64,000 nt of DNA, from the NCBI GenBank assembly GCA_037349315.1, contig JBAIAC010000001.1, forward strand, positions 32,612,001-32,676,000, written 5' to 3'. The notes below the pieces were generated by a model. That model ran no database searches. It worked only from the letters and a program-made list of their open reading frames with translations, and had not been told where the DNA came from. This document shows positions 55,805-64,000 of the stretch, one piece after another (the first letter of the stretch is position 1; every line of letters starts with the position of its first letter). Origin of the DNA: Chelydra serpentina. Taxonomy: Eukaryota; Chordata; Testudines; Chelydridae. The translations under genes were made by a program, and so were the position numbers.

Positions 55805-56869
55805 GGTGCATAACTGGTTGGAAAACTGTTCTTAGAAAATAGTTAACAATGTTTCACAGTCAAACTGGAAGGGCATATGGAGTGAGGTCCCACAAGGATC
55901 TGTCCTGGGTCCAGTTCTTTTTAATGTCTTCGTAAATGATTTGGATAATGGCACAGAGAGTACACTTACAAAGTTTGCAGATGGTACCAAACTGGGAGGG
56001 GTTGCAAGCACATTGGAGGACTGGATAAGAATTTATAACAATCTTGACAAACTGGAGAAATGGTCTGAAATAAATAGGATGAAATTCAGTAGGGGCAAAT
56101 ACAAAACACTACACTTAGGAAGCAATAATCAGTTGAACAAAAAATGGGAAATGACTGCCTAGGAAGGAATACTGCAGCAAAGGATCTGGGAATTGTAGTT
56201 GATCACAAACTAACTATGAGTCTTCAATGTAATACTGTTGCAAAAAAAGCAAACCTTGTTCTGAGATGTATTAGCAGGAAAGTTGTAAGCAAGATATGAG
56301 AAGTAATTCTTTTACTCTACTCAGCACTGATAAGGCCTCAACTGGAGTATTGTGTCCAGTTCTTGGCACCAGACTTCAGGAAAGATGTGGCCAAATTTGA
56401 AAAAGTCCAGAGGAGAGCAACAAACATGATTAAAGGTCTAGAAATTATGACCTATGAGGAAAGGCTGAAAAAATTGGATTTGTTTAGTCTGGAGAAGAGA
56501 AGACTGAGGGGGACCTGATAACAATCTTCAAGTGCGTAAAAGATTGTTATAAAGAGGATGGTGATAAATTGTTCTCCTTAGCCACTGAGAACAAGACAAG
56601 TAGTAATGAGCTTAAATTGCAGCAAGGGAGATTTAGGCTACACATTAAAAAAAAAACGTCCTGACTTTAATAGTAGTTAAGCACTGGAACAAATTATTTA
56701 GGGAGGTTGTGGAATCTCCATCATTGGAGGTTTTTAAGAACCACTTAGACAAACACTTATCAGAGATGATCTAGATAATACTTTGTCCTGACTCAGTGCC
56801 GGGGTCTGGACTAAATGACCTGCCAAGATCCCTTTCAGTCCTACATTTCTGAGATTCTATTATTTTAAG

Positions 56870-57510
56870 ATCTACACCAATGTTTCCTGAAGTAGGCACT
56901 CTGAAGGATTAACCAGGGCACACAGAAGGTGTATAAATTAAGATGTGTAGGCCTTTAACAACACATGGCTGATTTACCGGGGATATGCAATTGGTTTCAT
57001 TCCCCTGAAAGAGGGCTTAGCTTTCTAAAGATTGAGAAACATTGCATTAGAGCAACTGGAAATGTCTGATTATCTGATCATCTGCTTTTCTAAAGTGCCT
57101 GTTGTCATAGTAAATAGAATTGTCAGTCTGAGAGAAGAATAGTCAAAGGTTATTTCCACAGTATGTTTCCCAGGTTGTAGTGCCTTGTTAGCTCAGTGCG
57201 ATTCCGTGTCTAGAAGCAATGTGGTTCGACGTAGTCGACCTCAACTGAATTTGATCGTTTTCAGACCTTTTGGAAAGAAGCTATAAAATTGTCTTCCCAA
57301 CACTTTGCTCAAATCCCTTCCAGCAAAGCGTCTATTGCTGCCTATGCTGTTGCCACATTCGTTTTCTCACTTTTCTCGTTCTGCAAGTGTCTGGAAGCCA
57401 TCTGCTCTTCACTGAGCAGATTTGGATGTCACAGACAGTGCAACCCCAAATTCAAAACCTATTCACTTCATTAAGGATGCTGCAATACTAGCAATAGTTT
57501 CGTCAAACTT
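56870..57510. other. Unique DNA, no gene seen
   Basis: Nothing recognised. Confidence 0.35.
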
Positions 57511-57869
57511 CCCCTGTGATGGGTTGGATCACAGAAACCCCCTTGGGACTGCCAACTGGTGTGCTGAGACTACACCTGAGCCCGTTTTCCCTGGCAGCTT
57601 GGGACTTCAGAACCCTGCCTGGTTGTACCAGACACACTTGCCTCCTACAACCACAACCCCAGATCTGAACCACGTCCCTCAAAAGCTGCAGGCTTAACTG
57701 AAATCAGCTTAAGAAGTGTTCCTGTCTCCAACACCCAGATGCCCAGTTCCCAATGGGGTTCAAACCGCAAATAAATCCGGTTTACTCTGTATAAAGCGTA
57801 TACAGGGTAAACTCATAAATTGTTCGCCCTCTATAACACTGATAGAGAGATATGCACAGCTGTTTGCTC

Positions 57870-57884
57870 CCCCCCCCCCCCCCG
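57870..57884. repeat. Poly-C run
   Basis: About 15 consecutive C residues immediately upstream of the 394-bp insertion. Confidence 0.85.
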
Positions 57885-57898
57885 CCCCAGGTATTAAT

Positions 57899-58292
57899 GT
57901 TGTTGTTGGCGTCCGTTAGTCTCGAGAGACGATGGATATGCGCCCATGGGGAATGAGTGTCCTCTCCAGGGCGCAAGCCAGGGCAGGGTGATATGGAGGA
58001 ACAGCTGTTGCCCATGCAGCAGAACCCCACTCTCCATGCAACTGATGGATCCAAGGGAAAGACAATGTCGATACAACTTGGCACCAGTGGCATCGCAGGA
58101 GTTGCCGGAATGACATTGAGGACAATGTCAGACCGCCATCGGGACTCCGACACCGGATTTGGTTTCAGGGTTGACTCCCTTAGCCTTTCCCATGAGTGGG
58201 TATTGCCACAAGGCAGTGGAGGTTTTAAATCAGAGTTTTCCTTCTCCTAGGTGGGCTGCCTTCCAAGGCTGATGAGCCCCACCTACCCGAAG
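57899..58292. mobile_element. Unassigned 394-bp insertion with 9-bp duplication
   Basis: GGTATTAAT flanks it exactly at 57890-57898 and 58293-58301. The interior is GC-balanced, with a 12-bp palindrome GTCTCGAGAGAC near the left end and GATGAGCCCCACCTACCCGA at the right. No TIR, poly-A or coding capacity was recognised. It may be a SINE-like or non-autonomous element of unknown class. Confidence 0.5.
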
Positions 58293-58984
58293 GGTATTAA
58301 TACATACAAAGGTATTAATACATACTCGGTTAATTAATAAGTAAAAAGTGTTTTTTATTAAATACAAAAGTAGAATTTAAGTGGTTCCAAGTAATAGACA
58401 GAACAGTGAATTACCAAGCAAAATAAAATAAAACACCCAAGTCTAAACCTAATACAGGAAGAAAGTGATTACAGATGAAATCTCACCTTCAGATGTTTCA
58501 ATAAGCCTCTATCACAGACTGGACGCCTTCCTAGTCTGGGCACAATCCTTTCCCCTGGTACAGCTCTTGTTCCAGCTCAGGTGATAGCTAGGGGATTTCT
58601 CATGATTGCAGCCTCCTTTGTTCTGTTCCACCCCCTTATATATCTTTTGCACAAGGCAGGAATCCTTTGTCCCTCTCTGGGTTCCCACCCTTCCTTCTAA
58701 ATGGAAAAGCACCAGGTTAAATATGGATTCCAGTTCAGCTGACATGATCACATATCACTGTAAGACTTCATTATCCACTTGCCAGCACACAGGTATACAG
58801 GAAGACTTACAAGTAAACAGCCATCTACAGTCAATTGTCTTGGTTAATGGGAGCATCAAAATTCCAAACCACCATTAATGGCCCACACTTTGCATAATTG
58901 CAACAGGCCCTCAAAGTTATATTTCATATTTCTAGTTTCAGTTACAAGAGTGATTGATACATTTATACAAATAGGATGACCACA

Positions 58985-60300
58985 CTTTTCCCAACCTACG
59001 AAGATTCTCATATTACCAAGATTGAAATTCAGCCACCGAGGTGTCATCCATTCCCCAGTCTTGCCCAAACACGGTGTAAAACATTTGATAGTACTGGCTG
59101 GATCATAAGAGGGAGAGAAATAGATCTGAGTTTCATTGGCTCTCTGAAAACATCATGGCCCATTCTTCCTCACTATCCCATTCAAAGATCCCATATACAC
59201 ATTAAATGAGAGGGCGGACAATTTGGATCCCTGCAGAATACCTCTTGAAAGCACCTCAGGGCAGAAGAACAATTGCCCCAAAGTACCCTCTGGAATCTCC
59301 CCAAGAGATAAGAGCAAAGCCACCAAAAGGCTGCACCATTTGTTTGTGTTAGCATTAGCAGATGAACTAACTCCACTTCATAATCAATGGTATTGAAGTC
59401 AACTGATAAAGCTAACAGTATCAGCAGGGATACATGGTCTTTATCCAGCACAAGGAGGAAGGCATCTACAAAAGTTTTCTCTGCAGCTATGTGCAGTACC
59501 CAGGGCCATACTCAGAATGACAACAATCTGAAGTAATCAGGTATACTGAGAATGTTTTCACCAATATTAACCTAAAGTCAAGCAGAGAAGACCTGGCATT
59601 TGTCTCCTTAAGATATTGCCATTCACCTATGGATGCAGACAGCTCAGTCCAAACCTACTTGATCTTATCTACATAATGATGTTGAATGTCCTCTACAAGA
59701 GGAACAAGTCTCTAATCAACCATCAGATGAAGACAGGTTGGATTAATTTGAAATAAATCTGCTGATCAAGACGTAAAGATTCTGTTGGGGAGAAAGGAAA
59801 CTTTTCTTTGCCACCAACGCAGCCACCACATGACATTTCAAGAAATCTTTATGATGCATTTGGTCAGAATCAGCGTGAGATTTATACTGCCAGGGCTCTA
59901 ACTGGCTTCCTTCCCCCTTCACTTGTCTCAGATAATCTGTAAACCATGATGACCTGTCAGGATGAAGTTGGGAAAGTGAATATCACTTCACTGATATGGG
60001 CCACTTCATCGATGGTTGAGGACAGAAAAATAAAGTCCTACCAATCCCTTGATTGAGTAGTCTGTTGAAGAAACAATACTGTCCCTCCTAATCCTCCAGA
60101 AATGCTCAGGTTCCATTAATCTCTGAGGACAGAAATCAAACAGGTCTCTCATCCCATCAGGAGACATGTATCCCAACCTCATATACCAAATGTTATAACC
60201 TGGGCAGAAGCACAATTAGCCCACCTCCCGTCCCAACCCAAACACAGATAAAAAATCTGACCAGCTGTATGAATTGAGGTAGCAACCAGTGGACATCATG
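58985..60300 (-). pseudogene. L2-like LINE reverse transcriptase relic
   Basis: The minus strand of 59182-59451 encodes HVSLLILLALSVDFNTIDYE, the LDLSAAFDTVDH-type RT box in degraded form. AAFWWLCSYLLGRFQRVLWG and NCSSALRCFQEVFCRDPNCP follow, matching the L2/CR1-like RT order up to the GVPQGS region. No intact YADD was found, and stops are frequent in flanking sequence. The solo LTR abuts its downstream side. The 5' boundary is unclear. Confidence 0.55.
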
Positions 60301-60497
60301 GTAATTGTGAAATCCTGGGCTGCCTCAGAAGAATTGTCATCAGCATAGATGTTAAAGTCACTGAGTACTCTCAGCCTTGGTTCCTCCTAGAAGGAATCTC
60401 AATACCTCATGCAGTGACTTTGCTGTGCTACAGAACAGTTGCAGTACTAACACCAGTCCTGTCTTAACTTCATCACAGGACTTTCAGACAAGATGGG

Positions 60498-60577
60498 CAC
60501 ACTGGGTGAATTCCTGGCCCCGTTGAAGTCAATGGCAATTCAGCCATTGACTTCATTAGGGCCTGAATTTCACCCAA
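60498..60577. repeat. Perfect-apex hairpin repeat
   Basis: ACTGGGTGAATTCCTGGCCC and GGGCCTGAATTTCACCCA pair over the whole length. The centre is GAAGTCAATGGCAATTCAGC with CATTGACTTC. It is the clearest member of the window's ATTGACTTCAAT-type hairpins. Confidence 0.7.
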
Positions 60578-60579
60578 TG

Positions 60580-61320
60580 TATTTAGTCTAGTTTTGGGAT
60601 CGAAGATCTGCATTACAGGCTGGATACAAAAAGCACGGCCAGACATCCTCACCCATTTCCTTTTGGTTCATACTGAACTGAGTATATGGCTAAAGTCAGC
60701 TGCACCAAAACTTGGCCAGTACGTGTCTTGCAAATTATAGACAGTTGATGCTTTATTAATCACTAACTTTGCATTGATCAGCATGAAGTGAAGCCCAAAA
60801 ACTTGTTAACTGGTATCCCAATCTTCTGATAGCTAATTAAGTGTGAAACCAATAGGACTGAGACTAAACAATCTTGATTTTGGATTATGCTTTACTTCAA
60901 ATCCTTTCCTTTCTTGTCTCCCCTTGCATACTACCACAGACATCAAGGGACCCACACCCTCACAACCAAACACCCTGCCAGATCTCTACAGTTCCAGCAT
61001 GAGACAATATTGTTCAGCCATCTCCGGCACCCTTAGGTAGCCATTGAAGGACTGCTACAGCTCACTGCCCAAATAAGGACTCCCTAGGGCCGGCTACAAT
61101 GTTCATTTATGATTCAGGTTCTCTAACTCAAACAAGCCTAATTGACAGTTATTCCCCCAAATGTAATAAGTCTCAGTTTCCTGCTTTGGGAGACACCACT
61201 CCAGCTTAATCCTATACCTAATCTTGATTTCACTCTAATTGACCAGTTTATTGGTTACTCTGGCATGTGTCTGTCTCAGTCTCCCCTGTCAGAGATTATG
61301 CTGTTTGTATAAATAATTGT
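60580..61320. other. Unique DNA, no gene seen
   Basis: Nothing recognised. Confidence 0.35.
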
Positions 61321-61324
61321 TTCT

Positions 61325-61560
61325 GTGAGAAGAGGGCACTTGAACCTGCAACTCCCACATCCCAGCTGACTGCTATAACTACTATGCCATAAAGTCAATC
61401 TTTCACACGCTCAATATTTACTTATTTATATAAAGTGGAACAGCACCAACAAGAGAGATTGCAAAAAACTCGATAGCTCAGTGGTTAGGGTATTCACCTG
61501 GAATGGGGGAGACCCAACTCCAAATCAGGCATTTGAACCAAGTTCTCCTACTTCCCAGCT
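61325..61560. repeat. Interspersed repeat with divergent tRNA-like modules
   Basis: The right module reads GATAGCTCAGTGGTTAGGGT, a tRNA A-box-like segment, then TTCACCTGGAATGGGGGAGA. The left module on the minus strand reads TGGCATAGTAGTTATAGC and then GCAGGTTCAAGTGC (B-box-like). Between them lies TATAAAGTGGAACAGCACCA, shared with the copy at 36105-36390. Confidence 0.55.
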
Positions 61561-61649
61561 TTAGGTCACTGATCTAAATCAGGCAGAGCAGAATTCTAAT
61601 ATGGGTCATCTACAGCCCAGCAGAATACTCTAACTCTGAACTATTTTGG

Positions 61650-62540
61650 CTGTTCTGTGGTCCCATGTTCTCTCCCTTTGACCTCTCCCTCCTGTCAAAA
61701 AACTTCAGCAGGACTCAGGTTCATCCTGGTGCAGAAAGGGATTTTTTTGAAATCTCAAAAACTTTCACAGCATGGGAAATCTTCTCCTCGCTCAGCAGGA
61801 TAACCTCACACTTTGCCGGATTATGGATGGAAGCAGATTCCAGAGCCTCTTCCACTGAGAACACCTACATCAAGCCTCAAGACGTTAAGTTCTAGGAGCT
61901 ATTGGTGAGAGTTCCCCAGCTGTCTCAACTTTCCAGAAGGTGCACATGGAGAGAGGTGGCCTCTGTGGTAGTCAGGATCCAACCATATAGGGCTTTATAG
62001 ATTGCATCCAAGAGGAAAGGTTACGATGTCCTATCCAGACATACATGGAAAAACCTTTATTAATTACTGCTGCCTCGTCTAGCTGGACATTCAAGAAGAC
62101 CACATTATGAAGCTCTCAGAGACAAGCAGGCATATCCCATCAAAAGAGGAAGCAGATATCGTGGCCTTTTTCTCTGAATGTTTCCAACCAGCCCAGCAAC
62201 ATCACCTCTGTCTCACCCTGACTGAACTTCTGTCACCTTCCTGTCATCCAAGCTCCTATCTTCACCAGACACTGGTGGGGAAAAAACACTGGACCATTTG
62301 GATCCAACTGTCATTTGCATCCTGATGTCACTGCAGTTCAAACATCTCACTCTTCTAACAAGCAAATGAGAAGGCTCAAAAGTAATTTCTATCACTTTAT
62401 TTTTGTATTAAAAATGTTTATTCCAAACTTAGCAAAGAGACTTTTTCATGGAAGTGCTTGGATGTTATTGTGAAGGGCAGTATAGGAACCTTAAAATGGA
62501 TGAATGACAAGCCATGTACCCATTTTATGGATCTAGAAAG
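61650..62540. other. Unique DNA, no gene seen
   Basis: Short overlapping frames only; nothing recognised. Confidence 0.35.
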
Positions 62541-62542
62541 AG

Positions 62543-62570
62543 AATAATAATAATAATTAATAATCATTCA
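62543..62570. repeat. (AAT)n microsatellite
   Basis: aataataataataattaataat tract. Confidence 0.8.
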
Positions 62571-62829
62571 ACTGTCAAGAATGGTTCTGGGTAATAAAAT
62601 GGGCAAGGTAACTGATGACAAAAGCCTTATGTAATCTAGTGGCAAAATTCAGTTAGTAAACTTAGTCGAGGTTCTAGGTCAGTGGATGTTTTCTGACCAT
62701 GACCCAGGTGTTATATTATTCCACCAGATAGACTGGCATGTGTGGAACACATTAAATTTGGACCTATTCACCTGCATTTTTCAGTATTTACTACTTGTAC
62801 ATTTGGAAACCATTGGCAAAGTTTTAGTT

Positions 62830-64000
62830 ACATTGGTTTCAGAAATTCCTGTGGGTTGAGTGCTATAGACCACCGGGATCTGATTTGGATATGGATAGAG
62901 ACCTCTTTAATGTTTTTAATAAAGTAAATACTAATGGGAACTGTGTGATCATGGGAGACTTTAACTTCCCAGATATAGACTGGAGGACAAGTGCTAGTAA
63001 TAATAATAGGGCTCAGATTTTCCTAGATGTGATAGCTGATGGATTTCTTCACCAAGTAGTTGCTGAACCAACAAGGGGGGATGCCATTTTAGATTTGCTT
63101 TTGGTGAGTAGTGAGGACCTCATAGAAGAAATGGTTGTAGGAGACAACCTTGGCTCGAGCGATCATGAGCTAATTCAGTTCAAACTGAATGGAAGGATAA
63201 AGAAAAATAAATCTGCGACTAGGGTTTTTTATTTCAAAAGGGCTAACTTAAAAAAATTAAAGCAATTAGTTAGGGAAGTGGATTGGACTGAAGAACTTAT
63301 GGATCTAAAGGTGGAGGAGGCCTGGGATTACTTCAAGTCAAAGTTGCAGAAGCTATCAGAAGATATCAGAAGCTATCCTGCATCCTAAGAAAGGAGAAAA
63401 AATTCATAGCCAGGAGTAGTAGACCAAGCTGGATAAACAAGCATCTCAGAGAGGTGATTAAAAAAAAGCACAAAGCATACAAGGAGTGGAAGATGGGATG
63501 GATCAGCAAGGAAAGTTACCTTATTGAGATCAGAACATGTAGGGATAAAGTGAGAAAGGCTAAAAGTTATGTAGAGTTGGACCTTGCAAAGGGAATTAAA
63601 ACCAATAGTAAAAGGTTTATAGTCCTATAAATAGGAAAAAAACAAAGAAGAAGTGGGACCACTAAACACTGAGGATGGAGTGCAGGTTAAGGATAATCTA
63701 GGCATGGCCCAATATCTAAACAAATATTTTGCCTCAGTCTTTAATGAGGCTAATGAGGAGCTTGGGGATAATGGTAGCATGACAAATGGGAATGAGGATA
63801 TGGAGGTAGATATTACCATATCCGAGGTAGAAGCCAAACTCGAACAGCTTAATGGGAGTAAATCAGGTGGCCCAGATAATCTTCATCCAAGAATATTAAA
63901 GGAACTAGCACATGAAATTGCAAGCCCATTTGCAAGAATTTTTAATGAATCTGTAAACTCAGGGATTGTACCATTTGACTGGAGAATTGCTAACATAGTT
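62830..64000 (+). mobile_element. CR1 LINE, 5'-truncated, continuing past the window end
   Basis: It begins within the endonuclease coding region and proceeds toward RT. After the endonuclease block the text near 63865-64000 reads GPDNLHPRILKELAHEIASP then NSGIVPFDWRIANIV, the CR1 RT approach. The 3' part lies outside the window. Confidence 0.92.
62885..63388 (+). pseudogene. CR1 ORF2 endonuclease domain fragment
   Basis: Apurinic-like endonuclease that nicks target DNA for target-primed reverse transcription. 167 codons are open: CVIMGDFNFPDIDW carries the catalytic Asp/Asn box, ILDLLLVSSEDLI follows, and GSSDHELIQF carries the catalytic SDH box. The N-terminal quarter of the domain is missing. 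The frame breaks at 63388, and RT text continues downstream in other frames, so the copy is defective but relatively young. Confidence 0.9.

Larger units (their letters stand above)
51280..56865 (+). mobile_element. CR1 LINE, split by three later insertions
   Basis: CR1 segments are 51280-51980, 54027-54308, 54753-55104 and 55805-56865. The first contains the endonuclease block ([13 protein letters not shown] then EAVLDLIL). The second and third contain the RT approach (STGPNKIHPRIRKELAEEIS, then IIFVNSWGMKEIPEHWKRA). The fourth has the polymerase block (VPQGSVLGPVLFNVFVNDLD, FADGTKLGG in place of the FADDTKLGG-type catalytic box) and the C-terminus ([20 protein letters not shown]). The tail ends GATTCTATTATTTT, CR1-like. 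Many stops and frameshifts. In the catalytic box the second Asp is Gly, so polymerase activity would be lost even in frame. Confidence 0.9.
57515..58984 (-). mobile_element. Second solo LTR, minus strand, with internal insertion
   Basis: It is bounded by TGTGATGGGTTGG and GGATGACCACA. Minus-strand order fits an LTR: TATA box (GATATATAAGGGGG, near 58635) and AATAAA (near 58355, inside GTATTTAATAAAAAA). No viral gene is present. Flanking duplication is unclear (CTTCCCC versus CTTTTCCC). A 394-bp insert and a C-run interrupt it. Confidence 0.65.

Noticed and set aside
57782..58250. Frames of 60-123 codons on both strands within the second LTR
   Set aside because: They cross the boundary of the 394-bp insertion and the poly-C run, so they cannot be a single gene.
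61481..61560. Possible functional tRNA gene (TAGCTCAGTGG box)
   Set aside because: No closed cloverleaf could be drawn, the B-box is not at proper spacing, and a related copy exists at 36 kb, so it is a SINE-like repeat.
1..64000. CRISPR array, bacterial operons or phage-like island
   Set aside because: No regularly spaced direct repeats and no dense coding. Intron-like spacing, SINEs and LINEs mark vertebrate nuclear DNA.

Overview
This is nuclear DNA of an amniote, most likely a non-avian reptile and probably a turtle. The evidence is the repeat content: several CR1 LINE copies, a DIRS-type tyrosine-recombinase retrotransposon, a complete PIF/Harbinger transposon, many hAT- and Harbinger-type short elements, MIR-like and 5S-derived SINEs, Penelope-like remnants and solo LTRs. 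There is no operon-like coding, no rRNA and no CRISPR array. The turtle assignment is inference from familiarity with these families; no search was run. All coordinates and identities were read by eye.

No host gene can be named. The most plausible host signal is a pair of short plus-strand exon-like segments (35716-35766 and 38324-38380). Both are open, both are framed by splice-like signals, and their phases match. Most of the window reads as intron or intergenic DNA.

Layout. 1-13.9 kb: mostly unique AT-rich DNA with MIR-like SINEs, a 5S-derived SINE, two short hAT elements and several hairpin repeats. 13951-19987: a DIRS element inserted into a MIR-like SINE. It keeps inverted terminal repeats and an internal complementary region, but its gag, RT/RNase H and recombinase regions are broken. 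20-31 kb: unique DNA, a Penelope-like inverted repeat, a Tigger-like MITE and a decayed LINE. 31.8-35.1 kb: a cluster of Harbinger-type MITEs, one with a hAT-like element nested inside. 35.3-43.9 kb: candidate exons, a tRNA-like palindromic repeat, a Penelope-like tail, hairpin repeats, a Harbinger-like GC-rich element and a hAT element. 44064-48088: a 4-kb PIF/Harbinger transposon with TCA target duplications and two convergent genes (Myb/SANT-like protein on plus, DDE transposase on minus), both lightly broken. 51.3-56.9 kb: a CR1 copy carrying three later insertions, one of which holds another CR1. 57.5-60.3 kb: a second solo LTR with its own insertion, beside an L2-like LINE relic. 62.8 kb to the end: a CR1 with a well-preserved endonuclease domain, cut by the window edge.

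The genes that can be read all belong to mobile elements. The nesting gives a relative insertion order, and the DIRS and Harbinger copies are the youngest-looking and most complete systems.
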